Positions 28,001 through 38,326 of a stretch of DNA of 64,000 nucleotides are shown one piece after another. Each line of letters opens with the position of its first letter. Position 1 is the first letter of the stretch. The notes below the pieces were generated by a model. The model searched no databases. It was given only the letters and a program-made list of their open reading frames with translations, and was not told the origin of the DNA. Location of the stretch: assembly GCF_045679555.1 (NCBI RefSeq), contig NC_092091.1:15461572-15525571 (forward strand), written 5' to 3'. Both the position numbers and the translations under genes were made by a program. Source of the DNA: Salvelinus alpinus. Its lineage: Eukaryota > Chordata > Actinopteri > Salmoniformes > Salmonidae.

Positions 28001-28684
28001 GCATCCATCGATTAAAGTGTCTGTCATTGGTTCAAAACACATTCTCACATAACATCATGTTTTGGTGCGCTACTCACTGCACTCTGAAACGATGTGGTAT
28101 TTCATTGTTGAAAAGCCCCTTTGGTATTGTTCGAAACTGTCATGTATTTTCATGAAGTCTGCCCAGTCAAAAGATTTTCAGATGTGTCCCAACCCACACA
28201 TCTGAGGATTAATAATTATACTGTACAAGTGAACATCTATTCTGTTGTAAGGCGTGTGCCTTGTGAATATTTAATGCTTGTAAACTCTTGTTTCTGATAT
28301 GACTTGGAACTTCAGGCCAATATAGGGGGTCCACATGGATATAGTCTGGGTTTGATACGTGAAGTGTATGTTGTATTCATCTGTGTTATGAATGATGGTA
28401 CTCTCATATACATAGAACGTTCTATATCTGGTACAGGGCAACGCTGTCCGTAATGTTACCCATCACAGTTTATGGTTGCCATGTCAACACGCTCATCGAG
28501 ACTAATGCTACAATATGAGTCCACGATAACCAGGTCTGTCTCCACGTTTCTGTCAAATTCCCCTATGTGGTATACGTGGACACAAAACATTTACTATGGG
28601 CTAGTATATCACTACCACTCTGTCTGCATGACCAGTTGGATGTTCCTCAAACATCTACTCGTGTGTTTGCACAACCCAGTCTCT
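25054..28684. other. 3.6-kb intergenic stretch without recognised genes or repeats
   Basis: Read on both strands, no exon with splice sites, domain or RNA structure was recognised. It is unusually free of recognisable transposons compared with the rest of the window. In human the gene TMEM229A lies between GPR37 and SPAM1; no sequence resembling a four-helix membrane protein was seen here. Confidence 0.5.
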
Positions 28685-28689
28685 CATTT

Positions 28690-28924
28690 ATATATTTTTA
28701 TTTATTTAACTAGGCAAGTCAGTTAAGAACAAATTCTTATTTTACAATGACGGCCGACCCCAGCCAAACCCTAACCCGAACGATGCTGGACCAATTGTGC
28801 ACCGCCCTATGGGACTCCCAATCACGGCTGGTTGTGATACAGCCCGGGATCAAACCAGGGTCTGTAGTGACGCCTCTAGCACTGAAATGCAGTGCCTTTA
28901 GACCACTGCACCACTCAGGAGCCC
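28690..28924 (-). mobile_element. SINE with tRNA(Leu)-like head and LINE-shared tail
   Basis: On the minus strand: head GAGTGGTGCAGTGGTCTAAA with B box GGTTTGATCCC, body with CCGTGATTGGGAGTCCC, and tail GTTCTTAACTGACTTGCCTA then GTTAAATAAA. Complete from head to tail. Confidence 0.82.
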
Positions 28925-28925
28925 C

Positions 28926-29941
28926 TTGGGAGGAAAGAAAAGCCCCTCGGAAAAGACAGATTTCCTCAAATAAACTCTGGTGAGCCTAACACCATCTAAA
29001 ACACAGACCAAACAATGCTACGTGACAGCCAAAACATGCCAAACATAATTTCCCTGGTTTCTATGAAACAGACACCAAATGGCTATGTAAACACACAGGC
29101 AAGTTTCTTGGTATCAATGGATCTTTAATATTAAAGCGTCACAGTTTTACTAGTGTAAAACTCGTAAAGACGTTAGTGCTGCAAAACTTCTGGGAAACTC
29201 ACCCCCGCAGAGATTCTGTCACTGAACTCCTTTGTCTCAGAAAGGATTAGCGGTACCTCGGCTCTACATTGGCATATGTACTATATGTAAAAATAAGCAC
29301 AATGTTTTGATGCACTTGTACATATAGTACCTAGTTAATGAGAGACCGAGTTGATTTGCATGCACATCCCAATGGCTTTTGGAGGAATCCACAGCGCACA
29401 GTATGGTTGCCATGTCGTGACTCCCTGCTGTGGGCAGTGCCCTGTGAGTGCGGGTGCAAACGGGGCTGTCGGCTCAGCTCAGCCTTGTTGTATATGGGAT
29501 CCATCTGATGGAGCGGATGGACAGCCATCCTGGGAGGATAAGGGCTTTATTGTCTAAACCCTCTGTTGCATTGTTTCCTAATATCTAGGTCACCGCCTGT
29601 GAGTGAATGCTTGAGTGCATAAATTAGTGTTTTTCGCACTGAGAATTCCCCCTTCCCTCCCTTACTGAATGCGCTGAAAGGACTGCCTGCCTGCTATTAG
29701 GGGTACAATAAGTGGTCCCCCCTTCACCTCCTCTACTGGGATGTGAGGCTACAATGACATAGCTATGAGCTGCCAAATGATTTAAGCTTTTTTCGACAAA
29801 AGGGTTATTCATGGCAATAACTGGTGTTCAGTAGGACCTTCAGATCTCTTCAGCTATCTCCACCATTTTGTAGGCTCTCATTATGTCCCATTCACTCTCC
29901 TCAGCATCATTATTACTGACCCTGATTTGTAATCATAGCAG
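28926..29941. other. Intergenic, no gene recognised
   Basis: No exon or repeat family was recognised. The open frames at 29331-29557 overlap each other on opposite strands and have no domain. Confidence 0.45.
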
Positions 29942-29946
29942 GGTTT

Positions 29947-30508
29947 TGTCACGTTCCTGACCTGTTTTCTCTTGTTTTGTATGTCTTTATTGGTCAGGGC
30001 GTGAGTGTTGGGTGGGCAGTCTATGTTTTCTATTTCTATGTTGGGTTTTGTGTTCGGCCTGGTATGATTCTCAATTAGAGACAGGTGTGTATCGTTTGTC
30101 TCTGATTGAGAGTCATACTAAGGCAGCCAGGGTTTCACTGGTGTTTTGTGGGTGTTTGTCTCCTGTGTCAGTGTTTGTCGCACCATACGGGACTGTTCGG
30201 TTTGTGTTGTACATCGTCATTTTTATGTGTAGGCTATTTTCCCTGTTCGTGCGTTCTCGTGTTTAATGTAAGTTCGTCGTTCAGGTCTGTCTACTCCGTT
30301 TGTTGTTTTGTTAGTTATAGTGAAGTTCGTGTTTTCGTCTTGTCTTTAATAAATATTATGTGTTCACAACCCGCTGCGCCTTGGTTCCCTCAATACTCCT
30401 CCTTTTCGGTTGAAGAGGAGGAGGACCACCGTTACAGAACCACCCACCACTCACGCCCTGACCAATAAAGACATACAAAACAAGAGAAAACAGGTCAGGA
30501 ACGTGACA
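29947..30508. mobile_element. LTR with inverted copy of its own start at the other end
   Basis: Begins TGTCACGTTCCTGACC (typical LTR start). An AATAAA lies at about 30350 and a CGTTACA near 30430 looks like an LTR end. It is then followed by 30441-30508, which is the reverse complement of the first about 68 bp (one mismatch region at GTGAGTG), ending GGTCAGGAACGTGACA. The whole is flanked by a 5-bp duplication GGTTT (29942-29946 and 30509-30513), as produced by a gypsy-type integrase. No coding sequence. Confidence 0.75.
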
Positions 30509-30519
30509 GGTTTAGCATA

Positions 30520-32020
30520 TAAACTCAGCAACAACAAAAAAGTTCCTTTTTTCAGGACCCTGTCTTTCAAAGATAATTCGTAAAAATCCAAATAACTTCA
30601 CCGATCTTCATTGTAAAGGGTTTAAACACTGTTTCCCAAGCTTGTTCAATGAACCATAAACAATTAACGAACATGCTCCTGTGGAACGGTCGTTAAGACA
30701 CTAACAGCTTACAGACGGTAGGCAATTTAGGTCATAGTTATGAAAACATAGGACACTAAAGAGGCCTTTCTACTGACTCTGAAAAACACCAAAAGCAAGA
30801 TGCCCAGGGTCCCTGCTCATCTGCGTGAATGTGCCTTCGGCATGCTGCAAGGAGGCATGAGGACTTCAAATGTGGCCAGGGCAATAATTTGCAATGTCTG
30901 TACTGTGAGATGCCTAAGACTACGCTACAGGGAGGCAGGACAGACAGCTGATCGTCCTCGCAGTGGCAGACCACGTGTACCAACACCTGCGCAGGATCAG
31001 TACATCCGAAGATCACACCTGCAGGACAGGTACAGGATGACAACACCAACTGCCCGAGTTACACCAGGAACGCACAATCCCTCCATCAGTGCTCAGACTG
31101 TCCGCAATAGGCTGAGAGAGGCTGGATTGAGGTCTTTGTAGGCCTGTTGTAAGGCAGGTCCTCACCAGACATCACCGGCAACAACGACGCCTATGGGCAC
31201 AAACCCACCGTCGCTGGACCAGAAAAAGTGCTCTTCACTGACGAGTCGCGGTTTTGTCTCATCAGGAGTGATGGTCGAATTCGAGTTTATTGTCGAAGGA
31301 ATGAGCGTTACACCGAGGCCTGTACTCTGGAGCGGGATCAATTTGGAGGTGGAGGGTCCGTCATGGTCTGGGGAAGTGTGTCACAGCATCATTGGACTGA
31401 GCTTGTTGTCATTGCAGGCAATCTCAACGCTGTGCATTACAGGGAATACATCCTCCTCCCTCATGCGGTACCCTTCCTGCAGGCTCATCCTGACATGACT
31501 CTCCAGAATGACAATGCCACCAGCCATACTGCTCGTTCTGTGCATGAGTTCCTGCAAGACAGGAATGTCAGTGTTTTGCCATGACCAGCGAAGAGCCCGG
31601 ATCTCAATCCCATTGAGCACGTCTGGGACCTGTTGGATCGGAGGGTGAGGGCTAGGGCCATTCCCCCCAGAAATGTCCGGGAACTTGCAGGTGCCTTGGT
31701 GGAAGAGTGGGGTAACCTCTCACAGCAAGAACTGGAAAATCTGGTGCAGTCCATGAGGAGGAGATGCACTGCAGTATTTAATGAATGAAGCTGGTGGCCA
31801 CACCAGATACTGACTGTTACTTTGATTTTGACCCCCCCCCCCCCCCTTTGTTCAGGGACACATTATTCCATTTCTGTTAGTCACATGTCTGTGGAACTTG
31901 TTCAGTTTATGTCTCAGTTGTTGAATCTTGTTATATTCATACAAATATTTACACATGTTACGTTTGCTTAAAATAAATGCAGTTGACAGTGAGAGGACGT
32001 TTCTTTTTTTGCTGAGTTTA
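30520..32020 (+). mobile_element. Tc1-like transposon
   Basis: Ends TAAACTCAGCAA and TTTGCTGAGTTTA are inverted repeats; flanks are AT-rich with TA at 30518-30519. Length about 1.5 kb. It was inserted 11 bp from the LTR above. It carries the broken transposase at 30800-31788. A C17 run lies at about 31831. Confidence 0.85.
30800..31788 (+). pseudogene. Tc1-like transposase pseudogene
   Basis: Starts ATGCCCAGGGTC at 30800 and ends near TGA 31786-31788. Stops at 31139 (TAG) and 31583 and frameshifts interrupt it. Order of motifs is as in the family: helix-turn-helix (HLRECAFGMLQGGMRTSNVA), then LFTDESRFCL with the first Asp, QNDNATSHTA with the second, and NPIEHVWDLLD with the Glu near 31615. 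A different Tc1 subfamily from those at 3689, 11634 and 34596. Confidence 0.85.
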
Positions 32021-33159
32021 TTAGTGCTCACACCTGGCTTTGACAGTTGGGTATTGATACTAAGAAGTCATTATCTAAGCACTAATGATCTGCTTCACCC
32101 ATACCCTCTAATAGCCCTGCTGGAAAATTACTTCAAATATTATGATTTCTCCATATTAGTTTAAGAAGGATGATTTTAATCAACAAGAAAGAATGGTGGC
32201 TCGTATCTTGAATTCAGTAAAACAAAAGCCATGAACAGGACGGTTTTTGCACACAAACCATAAATCCTGACAAGAATGGTTTGAACCTTTCAAGTATCTT
32301 TGCAAAGAGATGGTGCCCCCTCTTAAGAGATCCAGGGAAGTTTTGTGAATTCCGCCAGTGCTGGCCAATGGTGTACCAAACCGAGGAAGAGGAAGTGAAT
32401 CTAACCAAAAAGTAAGCCCATAAGTCTGCATAGCACACTGTACTTTTTACAGCAATTACACACCATTTACTGCAGCAATTAAAGTGCTGTGACTGTGGCT
32501 ATCAAGCAAAACATTCAAATGAATTCTGTTAGGCATCGAGTTACGACCAGGCATATGCCCAACTGGCCCCAGGTGTGATCCCTAGCACAGAACGTCTGTA
32601 ATGAAACAACATAGCCTTTTAAATAAAGCAATGCACTCATCCATTTAGTGTTGGAGTCACAAAGAGTGAATGTGCTTGGAGCGGAACTCTGGTGACATGA
32701 GACACAATTTGGCTCAACATCACTCGGGCACTGACGCAAACCAAATGGTACAGCACTAGCACAAACTGAATCCTTGGGAATGTTTTTCTAGCTTCGGCTG
32801 AGGCAGGAGTCAGGAGTAGGTGGTTCGGTTAGCTGTTTACTGTGGAGAATCCAACGTAAAAGGTTGGGAGGGAATAAAGCTCTAGTGTGCAACACATAGC
32901 AGTAGGACAACATCTTAATATGTCAGTTCACCTGAGCAGTGTGACAATGAATGGGCCTCTTTTTAAAACTTTGACCCCAGGGGTCCAAGGGGCCACAGAA
33001 CACAGTAATATGAGTCCCATTAGTAGAGGTGAAAACGACTTCTTCCACAGGCCAACGTAAGAAAAACATAAACTACACAGACCTTATTTGGCCTCTGCAG
33101 CCTTTGGCCTTGTTTTCATGATGAAAAGTTACAATGTAATTAAATCATGCTTCAGATTC
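32021..33159. other. Intergenic, no gene recognised
   Basis: No exon or classifiable repeat was recognised. Several overlapping open frames on the minus strand (32180-32739) have no domain. Confidence 0.45.
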
Positions 33160-33590
33160 TCCACTCCTCCCTTTTCCTCCCTTCCTCTCCTTCTCCTCTC
33201 CTTCTCTTCTTCTCCCTTCTCCTCTCCTTCTCCTCCCTTCTCCTTTCCTCCTCCTTTCCTTCTCCTCCCTTCTGTTCTCCTTCCATCTCCTCCCTTCTCC
33301 TTTTCCTTCCTTCTCCTCTCCTCCTCCCTTCCTCTCTCTCCCCTCCCTTCTCATCCCTTCCATTCTACTCCCTTCCTCTCCTTCTCTCCTCCGTACTCCT
33401 CCCTTCCTCTCCCCCTCCTCCCTTCTCCTCTCCTCCATTCTCCCTCCCTTCCTCTCCTTCTCCTCCCTTCTCCTCTCCTCTTCCCTTCTCCTCCTCTCCT
33501 CCCTTCCTCTTCCTCTCCTCCCTTCTCTACTTCTTCTCTCCTCCTCTCCTCCCTTACTCTCCTTCCCTCGTCCTTCTCCTCCCTCTGGCC
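33160..33590. repeat. Pyrimidine-rich minisatellite (CCTCCCTTCTCCTCT type)
   Basis: About 430 bp of nearly pure C/T with the irregular words CTCCCTTCC and TCTCCTTCTCCTC. Open frames of 170-220 codons on both strands are due to composition. Confidence 0.92.
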
Positions 33591-34397
33591 AGTTACCAAT
33601 GGCTGGTGAAGGGTAACACAGCACTGACCAGAGGCCATAACAAACTCTGCATTGTGTCACTCTGTATAAGCATTTGTGTGTGTGTGAGAGAGAGAAATAG
33701 AGAGAGGACAGCTATGGCATCGAGGCCATCTCTTAATGGTGGTTTCACCCTGCACCAACTGTCACAACGCTCTGACAGGACACAAACACTACATGATCAC
33801 CAAGGGCAGCTCTTCATGTAACATATGCCATGTAATATCAGTTGATATCTGTGAATAAACTGAAACATTTAAATTTGAAATAAATGTATTACAGTACATT
33901 GGTGACAGTGTTTTTGGGATAACCATCTGTATGACAGAACACAAACTGAAAAGTGTGAATCTATTTCAAGAGCCAGCACTTCCTATTGTTTTCATTCACA
34001 TTTGATAAAGTAAGCATTTTGAAAACTAAACCCACACTGACTTTCTTTCATTCAAAAATATACGTTTTGCTGACTTTACAGGAAGACAAAGAAGAGGGTT
34101 TGCGTCACTGTGTGACTCGGATTGAGGGGGAACAATCGGTGCTTTGTGTGGGGTTGTTTATGGCATGTGGGCAATGGCCAAGGCAGGCACTGATGGTCTG
34201 TAACTCACTAAGGAGCAGCCATGGGAGACACACCCTGAGTGAGTGGGCATGCTGTTAGGCCACCCTCTGATCCTTCAAGGGGCAAACATGCCAACACAAT
34301 TGGAAGAAGGAGGACAATTGACCATATATGTCCTGTCCTGTCAGGAGTAAGCTAATGTTGCCCCCAGACCCACCCCATATCTGGTTATGGTTAGGAT
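33591..34397. other. Intergenic, no gene recognised
   Basis: Contains a short (TG)n(AG)n stretch near 33676-33705. No gene was recognised. Confidence 0.45.
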
Positions 34398-34593
34398 TGT
34401 GGGAGGGTTAGGCTGATCCTAGATCTGTGGGAAGGGTAAGCTGATCCCAGATACAGTTTGTGGGAGAGTAGGCTAATCCTAGATCTGTGGGAGGGTAGAC
34501 TGATCCTAGATCTGTGGGAGGGTAGGCTGGTCCTAGATCTGTGGAAGGGGGTAGGCTGATCCTAGAAATGTGGGGGGGTGAGCTGATCCTAGA
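34398..34593. repeat. About 30-bp diverged tandem repeat
   Basis: About seven copies of GCTGATCCTAGATCTGTGG plus GAGGGTAG with variations. It directly adjoins the Tc1 element at 34596. Confidence 0.85.
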
Positions 34594-34595
34594 TA

Positions 34596-35849
34596 CAGTG
34601 CATTCGGAAAGTATTCAGACTCCTTGACCTTTTCCACATTTTGTTACATTGCAGCCTTGTTCTAAAATGTAAATTTCCTCATCAAGCTACTGACAATACC
34701 ACATAATGACAAGGTGAAAAAACGTTTTTTTTTATAAATGTTTGCAAGAAATAAATAAAAATAATACCTTATTTACATAAGTATTCAGACCCTTTACTCT
34801 GAGACTCAAAGTTGAGCTCAGGTGCATCCTGTTTCCATTGATCATCCTTGAGATGTTTCTACAACTTGATTGGAGTCCACCTGTGGTAAATTAAATTGAT
34901 TGGACATGATTTGGAAAGGCACGCACCTGTTGGTGCCACAGTCCCATAGTCCCACAGTTGATAATACATGTCAGAGCAAAATCCAAGCCATGAGGTCAAA
35001 TTAATTGTTCGCAGAGCACCAAGACAGGATTGTGTCGAGGCACAGACCTGGAGAAGGGTACTAAAACATTTCTGCAGCATTCAAGGTCCCCAAGAACACA
35101 GTGGCCTCCATCATTCTTAAATCAAAGAAGTTTGGACCCACCAAGACTCTTCCTAGAGCTGGCCGCCGGGCCAAACTGAGCAATCGGGGGAGAAGGGCCT
35201 TGGTCAGGGAGGTGACCAAGAACCCGATGGCCACTCTGACTCTGAGTTCCAGAGTACCTCTGTGGAGATGGGAGAACCTTACAGAAGGACAACCATCTCT
35301 GCAGCACTCCACCAATCAGGCCTTTATGGTAGAGTGGCTAGATGGAAGCCACTCCTCAGTTAAAGGCACATGACAGCCCGCTTGGAGTTTGCCAAGAGGC
35401 ACCTAAAGGACTCTCAGACCATGAGAAACAAGATTCTCTGGTTTGATGAAACCAAGATTGAACCCTTTGGCTTGAATTCCAAGCGTCACGTCTTGAGGAA
35501 ACCTGGCACCATCCATACAGTGAAGCATGGTGGTTGCAGCATCATGCTGTGGGGATGTTTTTCAGCGGCAGGGACTGGGAGACTAGTCAGGACCGGAACA
35601 AAGTACAGAGAGATCCTTGATGAAAGCCTGCTCCAGAGCACTCAGGACCTCAGACTGGGGTGAAGGTTCACCTTCCAACAAGACAACGACCCTAAGCACA
35701 CATACTTATGTAAATGTTAACTGTTTTTGCTTTGTCATAATGGGGTATTGTGTGTAGATTGATGAGGGGAAAAACTATTTCATCCATTTTAGACTAAGGC
35801 TGTAATGTAACAACATGTGGAAAAAGTCAGAATACTTTCCAAATGCACT
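34596..35849 (+). mobile_element. Tc1-like transposon, catalytic end deleted
   Basis: Begins CAGTGCATTCGGAAAGTATT after TA (34594-34595) and ends AATACTTTCCAAATGCACT before TA (35850-35851). The transposase remnant on the + strand (about 34977-35690) includes the helix-turn-helix region, LWFDETKIEPFGLNSKRH with the first catalytic Asp, and FQQDNDPKH with the second, but sequence jumps at about 35700 straight to the right repeat, so the Glu region is lost. Same subfamily as 38327-41271. Confidence 0.87.
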
Positions 35850-35851
35850 TA

Positions 35852-37010
35852 GCAGAGGGGGAAGAATACTCAGCTCTGAGGGACAGTTATCAGAGAAAGG
35901 GAGAAATAGAAAACAGCTTTTGAGAGGCAGACATTACTTATTCTCCTGTGGCTGGTCTACGTTTTCTTAGATAATGAATGACATGATCATGCACGTGCCC
36001 TTCCCTCCTCCTTGCTAACGAGCTAGCCTTCCCAAAGCTTTAAGCCAAGTTTGTCTCATGCATGACAGCTCCTAATTATTCTGATGTTTTACAACAACAT
36101 CACAAAAATGTATGTGCGCGCATCTTTGAGGCAGAAGGCTGTGTAGTGTTATGATTTTGAACAATCAGATAGCTAGAAACAATGACAAGAAGCTGCCATG
36201 TGGGGAATCATAGGTGGCTTGTTTCAGCTAGTTGTGTCTTGTTCTTGATATCATGTTTTGTTTTGAGGTGTTTTGACTTATGTCACATCTATGCTAATAT
36301 GGTAAGATTTGCTAAATAGCTAACCAACAACTGTAATAATGTATTTGATAGAAAACAATTGTGCAAATGTATTTATGTTTTCAATAAACACTTGAAGACT
36401 AAATATAGTTTACATGTAGTCAATAATGCTTTGACAGTTGTTTTGCCCCAAAATAGTTGTTTAACAACCCACCCATCTATTTATAGCATCTCTCAATGAG
36501 AGAATCTTGAGGTTAGTGTGTTTGATGCTTGAGTTCTCCAGTAACTCCACTCTGGCAGACCCATGCACTTGATTTCAGTATAGCCCTTAAAATGTACTGT
36601 TACTAAATGTATGCATGATTTATAAAGACATTGTCATCTTCGAGGGCTTTATTCAAGTGTTATTTTTTTTACTCCTAATTTGTGATTTTGTCAAATATTC
36701 ATGTAAGGAATCTACCCATTTATCCCCAGGCAAGTCAAATCAGTAGCTGCCACAAAATGAGACTTCAAAAGTTCAAACAGATTTTGTGTCAAAAAAACAC
36801 AGTGCACAGTCTTAGCATTACCATAGTAAATTCAGACTAAAATGAAAGACATATCTGTCCTCATATGGCTTCTCTGTCACTGATGCTATTTTATGTACTT
36901 TCTGTACAAAGCCTCATGAGGTTTTGCATATTTTGGGAGAATAATGATGATGATAGTAGCCTTAACTGTTCCCTATGCATTTCTGTATTGGTTGTTTAAA
37001 ATCATAACCC
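35852..37010. other. Intergenic, no gene recognised
   Basis: AT-rich single-copy-looking sequence. No exon or repeat family was recognised. Confidence 0.45.
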
Positions 37011-37011
37011 A

Positions 37012-37198
37012 CTTCTTATTTAACTATGCAAGTCAGTTAAGATTTTTTTTTTTTTACAATGACGGCCTAACCCGGACCAATTGTCCGCCGCCCTATGGGA
37101 CTCTGAATCACGGCTGTTTGAGATACAGCCTGGAATCGAACCATGGTCTGTAGTGATGCCTCTAGCACTGCCTTAGACCGCTGCGCCACTCGGGAGCC
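37012..37198 (-). mobile_element. SINE with tRNA(Leu)-like head
   Basis: Minus strand: GGGCTCCCGAGTGGCGCAGC head, B-box-like GGTTCGATTCC, a body with CCGTGATTCAGAGTCCC, and a tail CTTAACTGACTTGCATAG. A shorter relative of 28690-28924 with a T14 run in the tail. Confidence 0.8.
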
Positions 37199-38324
37199 CA
37201 CTTCGTCCGTGTCAAAGTTAACAACTTTGTAGGCCTACGCTCCATTGGGCCGAAGGTGCAGCAAAAGCCCCATCCTCCACCTCCACCCTCCCAACATTGT
37301 ATGTGGAAGACAGTGAGGAATGGATGGGCTTGAGCTCCTCATATCACCAGGGAACTGGTCCATTGCCTTGACAGACCAACAGAGGCCTGTAAAGAGAAGC
37401 CTGCTGAAAGACTGATGTTCTAGGGGGTCTGTCATTGCACCGTTGAACCCAACAGGGGCTGTGTAATTACATACACCCTTTATATGCCTCAAAGTCAAGA
37501 GGAAAGAACGTCCTTTCACAGTAAACTGTGATACAGAGGGAATATTCATGCTAAATGGGCTCAAAATGGACTGGACTTGCACCCTCAATCAGGGGCTTTA
37601 GTTGCACTTACGCAAATGTCGGAAAACACACCCAAAAGACAAACTATAGAATTCAGTAAATTATCTATTTTATTCTGAGGACGGACGACAGTCTACTGAG
37701 AAGAAGGAAAGATATACCCAACATAACACAGTTATATAGCACAGAGAGAATGTCGACCATTATTTTACATTCTAGTGCATCAAAATGGTGTGCTAATGCT
37801 GGAATACGACAGTATAGGGCCCCAGAGGCTCTTTGTCTCAAGGTGGCTAGCGCCTCTTTTTAAAGCTGCATGTGTCCAGACTGAGACTGTTCCTGGGGGA
37901 AGATGAGAAGTAACAAGATGACTAACATAACTTAAGGAAGGATCCAAGAGGCCAGAGGAAATATTGCTATAATCAAATGCACGTTCTATTGTCGGGAGAA
38001 TAGAGAGGGAAAACAGCTAAGCCAAGGGAGCTATTTTTAAAGGAGACAAGTATCTCCACACAGCACACGTCTCTGTGTATGATAATTTACTGGTGTTCTA
38101 TAGAACATTCTGGCTCACAATCAATTCAACACAATGCCATGCCATAGGTGCAATGCACACAATCTGCCAGTCAATCACCAGTCAACTTTGTTGCTAAGGA
38201 ACAGGGCTCATAACTCACCAATAAAAGTCCTCAAAGCAATATGTCCTCATTGTACATTTGGTAATATCAGGGTATAAACTGGGAATCCAACTGCTTGCAT
38301 TACATCCACTGAGATCTCTTTACA
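37199..38324. other. Intergenic, no gene recognised
   Basis: The 117-residue minus-strand frame at 37235-37588 has no recognisable domain and no start context or splice structure, so I do not call it a gene. Confidence 0.45.
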
Positions 38325-38326
38325 TA

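Noticed and set aside
33088-33821. Two long overlapping frames rich in Ser, Pro and Leu
   Set aside because: They lie in a pyrimidine-rich minisatellite without coding signal.
37235-37588. 117-codon minus-strand frame as a small gene
   Set aside because: No domain, splice sites or start context; expected by chance in a stretch of this length.
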